Shown piece after piece: positions 34,336 to 44,218 of a stretch of DNA of 64,000 nucleotides. The stretch's first letter is position 1, and the number at the start of each line of letters is the position of its first letter. The stretch is taken from the NCBI GenBank assembly GCA_038030265.1, contig CM075937.1:13516001-13580000 (forward strand). Reading direction: 5' to 3'. Origin of the DNA: Corythucha ciliata. Lineage: Eukaryota > Arthropoda > Insecta > Hemiptera > Tingidae. Under the pieces are notes generated by a model that ran no database searches, was not told the origin of the DNA, and saw only the letters and a list, made by a program, of their open reading frames with translations. The translations under genes were made by a program, and so were the position numbers.

Positions 34336-36769
34336 GGGGAGGGGGGGGGATCCTTAGTCTGAGACCAAATTGTTTGGTGCTGAACGTTCAAATCAAGTTT
34401 TGGGACCATCGCCAAAAGGTTACTTCTTTGGTGAAACGAAGACTACGGAGCCGAATATACACTGTATAGGACCCACTTGAGCAGACCGAATTGAGAAACG
34501 GAAGGAGTTGTTTTCTCCCTCCTCTCGCACTGTTTTATTTGTCCCGGCCTTTCATCTGCCTCATGCGATCATCATGATCATAACCCGGAGGGATATATCA
34601 GTTGCCAGTGTGCCAGTGATACGACGTGACGGATTTCGACAGTTTTAGCTTGAAAGCTAACGCGTGAGAAGAGAGCGGAATTTCATCGATTAAACCCTCC
34701 CCCCCCCTCACCACAAAGGACGAGTTACAAATGACAGCATGTTATATTCGTGTCAGTTCGAAGATAAAATAAAGCTGGTGAAAACTTATAGCATTACAGC
34801 TATTAACGAAATTTAATTTAAATATTCCCACTGCAAAAGACAGGAAGATGAACGATGGCAGGAGGGTGGGAAAGGTGTTTTGCTCTCAAAATAACGAACA
34901 ATGGAAATAAGTTTCTCTCAACTTCTTAAACATTAGAAGAAGAACAATTTAAAATTTTATTTTCTTTTGCTTTAGACGAGAAAAAGAAGGGAAAGAAACA
35001 AAAAAAAAGTAGGAACGGAAAAGAAAAAGGATTTCTCTCTCGACTCATTTCTTTTATTTATTTATTTATTATTTCCCTGAGCTTTCTTCTATTCACATTT
35101 ATATGAAGCCTCTATAGTATATTTATATTCAATCTGTTAATCGATTTTAAAAATATTCTCTCTGCCCCTACAAATGATTAGCTTCAAGCAGCAAGATGAT
35201 GAGATTTTTGGGGGTATTTTCCAGTCAAAATACTTTTTATAAGCTTCAAGTTGATCTCATCCCCAATACTCGAAGAAGATTAAGAATTCACGAGTAATTC
35301 TTGATCTGAAAGTTCTGAAAGCTTTAATAATACGAAAAACCCCAACTTGCCCACAGTTTGTGCCTGGTTTGCAGGACACTGAAACTTCTTCGGGCGCTTT
35401 CAGATTGACGGATTTTGCTATAAGAGGAAGAGCGAGTCCGCAAGAGAGTGAGAGAGAGAGAATGAGTGAGAGACCATTTTCATTTAACGGGTTTCCCCTC
35501 CCCCTTTTTCTGCCCCCCCCCTCAACAACACCGCTCACCCTTTTCGTCCCGGATATACAGAGCTCGATTTGAGTAAATCATGTTGGACAGGCAAATAAAA
35601 GGAGTTTAGGATCGGGCGAGAGGGACGATATGGCGTCGTCGTTGGTTGGGATGGTGTTGGGGGGTGGGGTGTAAGGACGAAACGAAGACCATGGCGAGTC
35701 ATCAGTCACAATGATTTATTTTCTTGTATTTGGTGCCGTTTTTTTTTCAAACTCTTCTGTTACCACCAGAAGGATGTTAAGTCTGCAACGCTTTCAGTGG
35801 AATGTGGAAAACAAGATCTTCGAAAGAGTGGGTTTCCCTAGAAAAACGACGTTATTTCCTCATTTTTCTTTTACTAATTGTATTAAATTCCTTCTCGTCA
35901 CACTAGGATGACGTTGACAAGGGAAACGTGGAAAACTCTTAAACGTGACTCCCACCACCCACCCACCGACCGACCAGTCACGGTACTTTTATTTCCAAAA
36001 TATTCTGCTCATGTCTTGTGCATTAAACGAAAAAAAATCACTAGACATGCCGAATTTGCTTTCCAGGTGTAGCCAGGTTATAGGAAAAGGGTGGATTTTC
36101 TTTGTGCACTCTTTAACAATGACCTTGTTCGAGGAACGTGATCAAATTAATTGTATAATAGAGCGCCTGACCAGAGTACCAACTTTTCAATAAAACCCAC
36201 CCCAAACCTCTATAAGTCTAAACCCTTCATTTGGTATATAGCTGTTGAGTTGGTATGGTCAGTTTCCTCTATTTTCGGAAAGTGCGAGCACTGTTAAAAC
36301 AATGCGAGGTATTATTGCCTTTTCAACTTCAAAAGCTATCGATTTTTTTGCTTGCTGCATCACCAGTTTTTGTTTCCATCGAATTTACAGTAATTTGAGG
36401 GACCAGAAATGCTTTTTGGATGAAAACCAACTCGAATGAACGTGCTAACTGGAGCATCAGAAATTAACAAAGTGGCCAAAAACTGGACATAATTATGCTC
36501 TAAACCTCCCTCGACCCAATTATTCTCGAATGAGCGCTTAGTTCGGAAGTTCGTTCCCACATTGTTCCATACTGTAGCTTTTCAGGAACCTCCTCACATT
36601 AGGTCTTTGGGTTTGTCCGCCCGCCTTCGCCCCTGCCTAGGCACGCGACTGATTGTTATTTATTTATTTTCAATTATAATACTCATTTTGACGGATTTCT
36701 GACGAAATTTTTAGTATGAATTGACAAGACAAGCAAAATAATTGTCAATTGACAACAAAGTGAGCAATT
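34336..36769. other. No gene seen
   Basis: About 2.4 kb with homopolymer C/G runs (34697-34704, 35513-35521, 35655-35670), a TTTA microsatellite near 35052, and short ORFs (35257-35538 minus, 35711-35911, 35945-36193, 36245-36439) without domains. CCCCTGCCTAGGCACGCGAC near 36632 resembles a degenerate element end. Confidence 0.45.
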
Positions 36770-36840
36770 TTCGACCATGAAAAAGCTCCAACCACAGAAA
36801 AAACTTGAACCCCAAAAAGGTCAAGCAACAAAAATATTAT
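36770..36840 (+). repeat. AACCACAAAAAGCTC patch (type E)
   Basis: GAAAAAGCTCCAACCACAGA, AAAAACTTGAACCCCAAAAA and GGTCAAGCAACAAAAATATT. The unit type matches 18560-18720. Confidence 0.45.
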
Positions 36841-37184
36841 AAACACCCCAAAACTGACTATTTTTCTATAAAATGGCAATTATACCTATTCAACACTATG
36901 CTATTTCGGTAATGAAATTGCGAGAATTTCAGCGGTTAGTCTGATGTTTATGGACAGTACATTTTGCTATTGTCCGGCCGATAAAGTGACTGCTCGGCTC
37001 TGCAGCCATCAAAAGAGTTCCAAATAAGCGGCTGACCTTTTTCATTTGACAAAATTGACCGGGGAAACAACCAATACTACCTCAAGTAAAAAATGTATGG
37101 TCTAACCAGAAATTTATTTTCTGCATTACCAATAATTTTTTTCGCCTGGAGAATCAGATTCAGCGTAAAATTTATGTTTTGTGA

Positions 37185-37325
37185 AGAGATGCACCGATAC
37201 CGAGACGAGACCTACTTTTAAGAGAGCGAGACCGAGACCATGACTCCAGATATTGCACCGAGACCGAGACGATACCACAATTCTCGAGACGAGACTGAGT
37301 CTCGGTCTTGTTCGGTATCGAAAAA
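37185..37325. mobile_element. GATGCACCGATACCGAGAC element fragment, palindromic
   Basis: Left AGATGCACCGATACCGAGAC, right GAGTCTCGGTCTTGTTCGGT then ATCG, with ACCGAGACC words between. This looks like a small hAT-type terminal piece. A related ACCGAGACC patch is at 39925-39990, just outside transposon copy 2. Confidence 0.4.
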
Positions 37326-37689
37326 CGGTGGAGAGAAAGGTGGAGGGAAGAAAGGAAAAAAAAAAAAAAAAAACACACACACAAAAAAGAAAGTTATGTG
37401 ACTAGCCTGCTTGTGCCTCAATCCCCTCCCTATGGGTGAATCAACGAGGGGGGGGGGGGTAACGGCAGAATTACCCGAGCTGGTCAAATCGCTCTGAACA
37501 TGTGGCTGAGGGAGAGGGTGTATGGGATGAAGTTTCGATTGCCCCCCCCCCTATAGGGGTATCAGATAAGCCCTTGTCCCCCCCATATCATATCAACGTG
37601 TCTTCAACCCCATCACCCCTTCCGCCATTTCGTTTTCTTATCAACGAATAAAAATGAAGAAAACCCCTAAAATGAAATAATTCTAACCG
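37326..37689. other. Low-complexity stretch, no gene
   Basis: Poly(A) followed by (CA)n at 37353-37384, an 11-G run at 37449-37459 and a 9-C run near 37542. ORFs here are composition artefacts. Confidence 0.5.
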
Positions 37690-37730
37690 CGTAGGCCGTG
37701 GGCAGAAATCTCAATGAGGCCCCCTGGCCT
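37690..37730 (-). repeat. Conserved flank module of a TTAGC array (copy 3)
   Basis: Reverse complement reads GGGGGCCTCATTGAGATTTC then TGCCCACGGCC, matching 1156-1205. It precedes a forward TTAGC array, so its polarity relative to the array is the same as in the other two copies. Confidence 0.55.
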
Positions 37731-37799
37731 CCAAATGAATAATAAATATAATTTTTACGCATTATGGTGTTCATTAATGGCATTTTATCAATTGTGGAC

Positions 37800-38020
37800 A
37801 TCAATTTGTCTTCAGAAACCGCGAATTCTGGCGTTTTCTCAATAATATTAGCTGTGAATTATTAGGAGTTTTCTATTTTTTTGCCCCGAATTAGCACTTT
37901 TTCTCCATTTCATCCGTGAATTGGCGCTTTTCATCCATTTCAGCAGTGAATTTGCGCTTTTTACCCATTTTAGCCACAAACGAACACTTTTTTCGCAATT
38001 TCAGACACACATATTTAGCG
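37800..38020 (+). repeat. TTAGC array (forward)
   Basis: GAATTAGCACTTTTTCTCCA, TTTCATCCGTGAATTGGCGC, TTTCAGCAGTGAATTTGCGC and TTTTAGCCACAAACGAACAC. Period about 33-36 bp. Confidence 0.65.
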
Positions 38021-38689
38021 CTTTGTCTGAACGCTTATGCGCGGTATCGTTCAACCGGTTAGGTACCAAGAATCTGAGAGCCCAAGAGCTCTCGATCCTA
38101 CTCGATTGTTTTGTTCCCCCGAGGTCGACATGTCCTACAGGGACTCTACACTGGGAAAACGAGTCGGTTTTTTGGCTCGGTCAAAGTGAATACTTGGTTG
38201 GGTTAACCGAACGTTTTGACCAAGTAATGACCGTCTAACTGCGTTGAATCAAATACTGACCGAGTTCTAGGCCACAATAAGCCATGATGACCGAGTGGAC
38301 CTGTGAATCACACGAATAATAACCGAGTATCTGGTTAAATAAGTTACCAACCGAGTCCGTGGCACTCGGTTAAAGACAGCGAGGCGTCTGCGTTACCCGA
38401 GTAAGAGAATAATCCCCACTACTTCTCAGTGACCTTCGGATGATTTTACCGAGTAAACAGGTAATGGTACAACTAAACCTGTCGACTCGGTTAGAAAATG
38501 AATGAATATGGCTGCTCACACGATGTTTTGACCTAGTGGAAACGACCGTTAATTTTAGCTGACCAAGTAGGTTTGTCGGCGGGAAACAAAACTACAGAGT
38601 AGCACGTGTCTAGTTGGTTTTCGTATTGCGTCAGTCGGATTCGGGCTAGTCAGTGCTCGTTCAGTGATGAATGATTAAATAAAAATAAC

Positions 38690-38799
38690 AGGGTTCCATC
38701 TATACTGTGTCAATTTCATCATAATAACAATGACCGACGTATAGCCGATTTACTTCGAGAGTGGAAAATTCCTGAAGCGGAAATTAAGGAAATTACAGG
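38690..38799 (+). CDS. LLREWK exon of the transposon-borne gene (copy 2)
   Basis: The open stretch is bounded by an acceptor (AAATAACAG) and a good donor (ATTACAG/GTAAGC). It contains RRIADLLREWKIPEAEIKEI. It aligns with MDEDVKTLLQEWK in copy 1. The ATG that would match the copy 1 start (38729 region) is one base out of frame with LLREWK, so this copy may have lost a base. TCAGTG words lie 50-80 bases upstream, as in copy 1. Function unknown; a SAM-like or other helical N-terminal domain is possible. Confidence 0.45.
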
Positions 38800-39067
38800 T
38801 AAGCAATTTTTTTTTACTGTCGCATGTTTTTTTTAAGTTTCCATTTTTAATTATTATATAATAATTTATTAGAACTATAACTTCGTCTTAAACCAGTAGC
38901 AGAGCTTAACCCTCATGCCTGATGAGCCTCTCAGCGGGTGAGCAATTTTTCCTTACTTTTTTACTTGCATTGAAATTATTTGAAGCCCGTCTGTTCCTGC
39001 CCTATACGTAGGTAGTTCTCAGAAGTAAATTGAGCATCCAACAAAGGCGTCGCGATGAAACACTGCT

Positions 39068-39320
39068 GTCTATTTAATCTACCTTTCAAACAACAAAACG
39101 GACCGGGAGCTCGGACCCGGAAGAGACCGGGAGCGAGCAGTTTTGGGAATTCAACCATTCTTCTCCAGCAGAAGACAGCTGGGAATCAGTCAGGCAAGCC
39201 TACGTCGTTACAGATGGTTTCTTATACCAGTATCCAGAATTCATTCGACAACATTTTAGAAGCGGTCGATATTTGTTTTCAAAGGCTTTTATATGTGTTT
39301 CATCAAAGTTACCTGAATAA
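39068..39320 (+). CDS. Candidate downstream exon in transposon copy 2
   Basis: One frame reads GSSDPEETGSEQFWEFNHSS then SWESVRQAYVVTDGFLYQYP and EFIRQHFRSGRYLF, more protein-like than the competing ATG-initiated frame. No clear acceptor or family. The join to the LLREWK exon is unproven. Confidence 0.3.
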
Positions 39321-39924
39321 ATGTGAACATATTTAGCAACTTCTGCAAACGAAATTATTGCTGGTTAATAATGCAATTCCTTGTTCGCTTTAATAACTTC
39401 ATTATAGAGCAGGTACGGTTAATTCATTGCAACAACCGAGCAAGAAAATGACAAGAGATTGGTTATTGTTTACCAAGCTTGGCTAGGTCATTTCTGTTAA
39501 AAGAACCGAGTGAGTCGGATAAAATTAACCGTGTGTACTCGGTATAATATGACCGAGTAACTCGGTTATTAATGCTATGATTTGGTTGAATACTTTTTAC
39601 CAAGCTACTTGGTTGATGATGAAATGACTCGGGTGCAAATTTTTGACCGAGTAATCAACTTGGTTTAACCGAGCACATCTACTAGGTTGAATCTGCCAAC
39701 ATACTTGGTTAAAATCAAACTCGGTTAGAAATTGTGTTTAACCGGAAAATGGTACCAGGTTAAAACGACCGAACTTACTCGGGTGCAAATTATTAACCAA
39801 GTAAGCTCAGTTAAATTCAACCGAGTTTTGAGCTGTTTTTTCTCCCAGTGTATCTAGTTGACTGTGTATTTCCTGGATAGTTACACTAAAATTTTGCTCA
39901 AGAAGACTTCAGATATTTTTACAT

Positions 39925-39990
39925 TTCGAGACCGATACCAACTTTTCAGAACCGAGACCGAAACCGACTCGGTCTCGTGAAACAAATTTT
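39925..39990. repeat. ACCGAGACC patch
   Basis: GAGACCGATACC, AACCGAGACCGAAACCGACT and CGGTCTCG. Related to 37185-37325; possibly one end of a larger decayed element. Confidence 0.4.
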
Positions 39991-40019
39991 AGTACTGATA
40001 GATCCTTCGAGAACCATAT

Positions 40020-40345
40020 TTATTTTGGACTTGACTCTTTCAAATAGGAATTTTAGGGGTCCAACTCCTCCGTGTTTGGCTCTTTCAATAAATTGAAAAT
40101 TTAAAGGGTTTCGCTCTTACCAAATAGCCTTGCTCTTGAAACACCTTGCTGGAACAGACATAGTGAATGGTAGCACAAAATTAGGCTGATCTTGATATAG
40201 CTGTAAAACATTTATTGTTGAATTCACAGAAGAAAAGAAATCTGAAACGTCTCATACCTAAATCAGCAATGATGATCATTTTGTTGTCGCTTCTCTTCAA
40301 ATATGAAATTGGAACCACCGATTTTAAAAAACAAAAACAAATAAC
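40020..40345. other. A few type B units, then nothing recognised
   Basis: TTTGGACTTGACTCTTTCAA, TCCGTGTTTGGCTCTTTCAA and TTTCGCTCTTACC at 40025-40125 look like degenerate GAGCCAAAT-family units. The rest is non-coding. Confidence 0.35.
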
Positions 40346-40354
40346 ATTTGATAT

Positions 40355-40400
40355 TTTTAGTAAGATCACTTAAACTACGAGGGTTAGTGGGTAATGCATG
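40355..40400 (+). repeat. Shared 45-bp segment: AGATCACTTAAACTACGAGG
   Basis: GTAAGATC(G/A)CTTAAACTAC continuing GAGG(G/A)TTAGT.GGTAATGCATG. It also occurs at about 43160-43195 (diverged, plus), 57520-57565 (minus) and 58873-58918 (minus). In the last two it lies just upstream of a reverse transcriptase frame, so it is probably a piece of that retrotransposon. Confidence 0.6.
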
Positions 40401-40572
40401 CAAAGTTGTAGCCGTAGGAGCCTACGTTGTCAGTCTTCCCACGCTGATGTGCGTGAAAAACGAACCGGTTTCGGCTGCTCGTCATCTTCAGCATATAGAA
40501 GTACAACTGAAAACTGTCAGCCTCTGCGAACACACAAATAATGTTTCACGGTTATAACTCAAATAAGAGCAG

Positions 40573-40700
40573 GATAGGGATGCGCTCGGTCGCGAGACGG
40601 GACTTGAAAATAGTTTTCGGGACGGAACGCGGGACAAAACCTCAATTTCCCGCGCAGGACGGGTCTTCCCGCGCGGTCGTCCCGCGGGAAATCTTTTTGT
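40573..40700 (+). mobile_element. Possible hAT-like end: TAGGGATGCGCTCGG
   Basis: TAGGGATGCGCTCGGTCGCG followed by several CGGGAC and CCCGCG words in both orientations. The start resembles hAT termini; no partner end was found. Confidence 0.3.
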
Positions 40701-41136
40701 TTTTTACTAAAAAGTGAAACGATTGAGAAAAACCAAATGAATCGTTTGCCTTCTTTGAATCACTGTAACAGAAAATTCATTTCTTTTGCCCCAAAAGTTC
40801 CTTTTTGAACACATCGAATACCTCTTATCAGTGACGGACCCAGCATGTTTTTTAAGGGGAGAGGGGCGAAGCAAACATTTTAGTGAAATTTTAAAACATG
40901 CCCCCTTATTCTGCAACTCTTTAGGCCCTGTCACACTGAACGCGAACTGCCGCGCGGACTGGTCCACACGCCGAAAAACTATGACAACAGGGTATGCCTC
41001 GCCCCCGCATAGTTTAGTAGTTATAGTGAAAGCAGTGAGGGATAATTATTAATACCTAGTCAATTGGGAATATTCATAACAGGGATCCAGCGGAGGGGCG
41101 TCTGTTGGGGCGGAATTCCAAGGGCAATACAGAAAT

Positions 41137-41724
41137 TTACTGGTTGTAGCGGGCTGGCTTCCGGATGAACCGTCGATTTCTTCGAAACGTGGCAGCTTGA
41201 TCGTCTTGAATTACATAATATTATGATTTGTTTTGTTCGGCACTTTGGACAACTCCTTTATCCCACTCTCCTCCCAAATGACGCTGGAAGATAATGCGTT
41301 GTCCGGGATCAAGGGACTCCAGCCCCCCTATTCTGTAACTGTTAACAAGTGCGTTAGCGAAGTAAGCAAGATGAATAATTGAAAGTAATCAGCTGAGAAA
41401 TTTCGCTAACACACGCGTTATGAGTTACAGAATTGGGGGCAGATCTTTACTTGTACGATCATAGAAGTACTCTAACTTTGCTCTGTCAGCATCACGCTTG
41501 GCATTGACTTCATAAGGATCTACAACACGAGGCTTCAAGAGCTGACAGGCGACTGGAACCATCGTGGTTTTGAGCATGCACCCAAAGACTAGCTGAGCGG
41601 ATGAAAACCCTAGATAAGATATCGGGGTATTCCGGTACTGGCCAAGGCCGAGTTGCCAATCTTCGGCCTTTTGAAGCATTGCTTTAGCTATCGCTACGCC
41701 TCGCTCCGCAAATCCACTTGACTG
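41137..41724 (-). pseudogene. Ty3/gypsy integrase C-terminal region, interrupted by a MITE
   Basis: On the minus strand from the assembly gap: SSGFAERGVAIAKAMLQKA, then YRNTPISYLGFSSAQLVFG, LLKPRVVDPYEV, YFYDRTSKDLPP. After the inserted MITE it resumes LESLDPGQRIIF, GGEWDKGVV and a tail DDQAATFRRNRRFIRKPARY. These are the usual integrase C-terminal and GPF/Y-like steps of gypsy pol proteins. A TAA interrupts the tail near 41211, and the 5' part is lost in the gap. Inactive in this assembly. Confidence 0.85.
41323..41439. mobile_element. 117-bp MITE inside the gypsy integrase frame
   Basis: The left end CCCCCCTATTCTGTAACT pairs with the reverse complement of the right end CCCCCAATTCTGTAACT. 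GCGTTAGCGAA/TTCGCTAAC is also inverted inside. CAG flanks both sides (41320-41322 and 41440-41442), a 3-bp duplication. Insertion in the coding frame confirms mobility. Confidence 0.85.
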
Positions 41725-42224
41725 NNNNNNNNNNNNNNNNNNNNNNNNNNNNNNNNNNNNNNNNNNNNNNNNNNNNNNNNNNNNNNNNNNNNNNNNNNNN
41801 NNNNNNNNNNNNNNNNNNNNNNNNNNNNNNNNNNNNNNNNNNNNNNNNNNNNNNNNNNNNNNNNNNNNNNNNNNNNNNNNNNNNNNNNNNNNNNNNNNNN
41901 NNNNNNNNNNNNNNNNNNNNNNNNNNNNNNNNNNNNNNNNNNNNNNNNNNNNNNNNNNNNNNNNNNNNNNNNNNNNNNNNNNNNNNNNNNNNNNNNNNNN
42001 NNNNNNNNNNNNNNNNNNNNNNNNNNNNNNNNNNNNNNNNNNNNNNNNNNNNNNNNNNNNNNNNNNNNNNNNNNNNNNNNNNNNNNNNNNNNNNNNNNNN
42101 NNNNNNNNNNNNNNNNNNNNNNNNNNNNNNNNNNNNNNNNNNNNNNNNNNNNNNNNNNNNNNNNNNNNNNNNNNNNNNNNNNNNNNNNNNNNNNNNNNNN
42201 NNNNNNNNNNNNNNNNNNNNNNNN
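41725..42224. other. Assembly gap, 500 N
   Basis: Exactly 500 N, the usual placeholder for a gap of unknown size. Gypsy sequence runs into it from the left and a tandem repeat from the right. Confidence 0.99.
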
Positions 42225-42385
42225 CTGCGGGCAGCCAATTGGCTGCCGTGCAGTTGAACTAATTCTAGTGGCTGCCGCAGCCAGGAAATCTTGGCTGCCT
42301 AGTGCGCGGGCACCCATAGGTTGCAATGTATTGAACTGGCTGCCGCAGCTAAGCTGCCTAGTGCGCGGGCACCCTATAGCAGCTT
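42225..42385 (+). repeat. GGCTGCCGCAGC..GTGCGCGGGCACCC tandem repeat
   Basis: Two to three copies of a 58-75-bp unit containing GGCTGCCGCAGC, CTGCCTAGTGCGCGGGCACC and CATAGG. It abuts the gap, so its true length is unknown. Confidence 0.65.
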
Positions 42386-42429
42386 TTTTTATATTAGTAT
42401 AAATATCTTGCTGCTCATACGCTCTCGTC

Positions 42430-42786
42430 TTCAGTACCATATCTCGTCATTGCGCGAATTTCAAGCCAGACGTCGTGTTTTCAGACTTCGAAGAAGCAAT
42501 TTTCAAAGCAGTCGAAACGGCATGGCCCACAGCTACATCTCAAGGATGCAAATTTCTTTAACACAAAGTTGGTGGCGAAAAATACAGAACCTCGGTCTTG
42601 CTCCTGACTTGTGAGCAGATACAATTCGACACCGAAGCTGCCATCCGCAGTGCCAATGAGCACAACAAAAAAGTATACCATGCAGCAAAATATATATCAG
42701 AATATATTGAGAAATACCGGAGTGGTGAAATAACACGATTCGATTTTGTAAAGCTTATGTCTAAGAAAAATAAACCGCAAAAATGA
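42430..42786 (+). pseudogene. MULE (Mutator-like) transposase C-terminal fragment
   Basis: PDVVFSDFEEAIFKAVETAW then TSQGCKF in one frame and LTQSWWRKIQNLGLAPDL in another. This is the MULE block 'DFE..i..A....GC.FH..q..wRkiq.lGL', split by a frameshift near 42547. After an internal deletion the frame AANRIE-like C-terminus follows (RSANEHNKKVYHAAKYISEY) to a TGA at 42786. The catalytic Asp/Glu are only partly present, so it is not functional. Confidence 0.7.
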
Positions 42787-43554
42787 ACGACTCTAACAAT
42801 TTAGAAGAAAATTATGATGGGTGTGGTTAACAATTTGGGATTCAAAACCAAACAAAAATAATGGGGTGTGGAATCGTTCGCCTCCACGCGGTGCACCCTG
42901 GGTAACGCTAAACGAACTGGAAATTCTATGTTATAACAACTTCTATGTTATAACGATATAGTTGTCCGGGAGGCATGGGGACTATGACCTTTTTTTACCT
43001 CGCACTAGTTCGGGAGGCATGGGGACTATAAGTCGTCATATGGGAGGCATCGGGTATAAGCCCAGCAGCCAAGCCAAAGCCGCTGAATTGAGTTACAGGC
43101 ATAGTAGGTGGAATTATAATTTAACTGGGAAAAATGAGTCTCTCTTTGATGTTGTTAGTGAGATCGCTACTACGAGGGTTAGTAGGTAGTGCGTGCACAA
43201 AGCTGTAGCCGACCAAGTACAAGTACAACTGAACTGTACTTTCAGACGCTGCGAGCAGCCGAAACCGCTTCGTTTTTAAGGCACCTCAACGAGGGAGGAC
43301 AGACAATGTAGGCTCCTACAGCTACAGCGTTTTGCATGGATTCACTTTTTTTTTTTTTTTTTTTTTTCAATATAAAATTCGGCTCCAGCTGAATACGATT
43401 ATCTGTATTGCCGGGTTGAAGAGTTTTCCAATAGCGGCCAATCTAATTGCCAGAATGGGGACATGATTTTGGTTAAAAACCCCAATCACACGATGCAATT
43501 TTTGAAGCAACATAAAACCTGTAATTTAGTGAGTTTGACTGGCGACTAAGGGCA
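42787..43554. other. Short direct repeats, no gene
   Basis: CTTCTATGTTATAACAA occurs twice at about 42920-42955. GGGAGGCATGGGGACTAT occurs at 42969 and 43013, with GGGAGGCATCGGG at 43042. A diverged copy of the shared 45-bp segment is near 43160, and poly(T) lies at 43346-43368. Confidence 0.45.
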
Positions 43555-43964
43555 ATTGCTCCAAGCAGGTGCCGGCACACGACCGTATTTGCATTCATCA
43601 CCATAAAACCTATGGAATGAGACCAGTTTCAGGACTATGTTCTTTCGGTTAATTTAAATTTCCCTAATTTCGTGAGTTTGACGAGCCACAGAAATGCCCC
43701 AGGCAGACGGCGGCAGACGATCATATTCGTAATAATCAGCTCCATAAAACCTTCCGAATAAGACCAGTTCCAGGACTACGTTATTCCGGTTAAAATTCAT
43801 GTCCCAAATAAAGGACTTTAGTTAGCTGTGAAATCCTTAGGCCTCAGATACAGCATGGCAGACTCCGGGACTCGTAAATAGGGGATCATATGCCATCGTT
43901 TTGCACACCTTTTGTGACTATGTTCTTCCGGATGAATGGGACTGTCGCCAGCTCTCGGACTTGG
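43555..43964 (-). mobile_element. Arm of the 140-bp-monomer element (two monomers plus end)
   Basis: Two inverted monomers (…GGCAGACGATCATATTCGTA, CAGTTCCAGGACTACGTTAT) lead into the terminal block ATACAGCATGGCAGACT...GGGACTGTCGCCAGCTCTCGG. The same terminal block ends the array at 56416-56672. Identity stops right after CTCGG in both, marking the element's end. Confidence 0.7.
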
Positions 43965-44218
43965 CTGACTCGGTTGCTACAAGATAGACGTAAAGAAGTA
44001 CCGATTGTAACTGTCCTGAAGGGTTTCCTTCAGGTCGTTTCCTTCATTTTTCCTTCAATGGTCATTACCGGCCACAGTTATTTCTGGCGTAAGCTACGAA
44101 TACCCTTTGAGCGCCTCAGCCGGACGAGTTTTGTCGGACTTGCTAAACATATAACGCGTTGTAAAAAAAAATGCTCTTGACTTTTTTAAAAAGCCCCTAC
44201 AGACAACAGGTGAGACTA
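43965..44218. other. No gene seen
   Basis: An open plus frame runs to 44180 but has no recognisable domain. Confidence 0.35.

Larger units (their letters stand above)
38149..39850 (+). mobile_element. DNA transposon with CACTGGGAAAA ends and ACCG/CGGT arrays (copy 2, 1702 bp)
   Basis: Starts CACTGGGAAAACGAGTCGG and ends, reverse-complemented, CACTGGGAGAAAAAACAG. TA flanks both sides (38147-38148 and 39851-39852). The terminal arms (38155-38650 and 39415-39845) are filled with CGAGT, ACCGAGT and CTCGGTTA words in alternating orientation. The centre has a splice-bounded exon at 38690-38799 and a second open stretch near 39070-39330. Termini, arms and exon are shared with copy 1 at 22483-25682. 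No transposase was recognised. Confidence 0.8.

Noticed and set aside
37126..37487. Minus ORFs rich in Phe
   Set aside because: Translations of a poly(A)/(CA)n tract on the opposite strand.
37187..40008. One 2.8-kb hAT element with ends AGATGCACCGATACC and AGTACTGATAGATCC
   Set aside because: The ends agree only partly and no 8-bp duplication is present; the contents include unrelated arrays and a separate transposon.
41684..42440. Long ORFs through 41725-42224
   Set aside because: They read through 500 N and carry no information.
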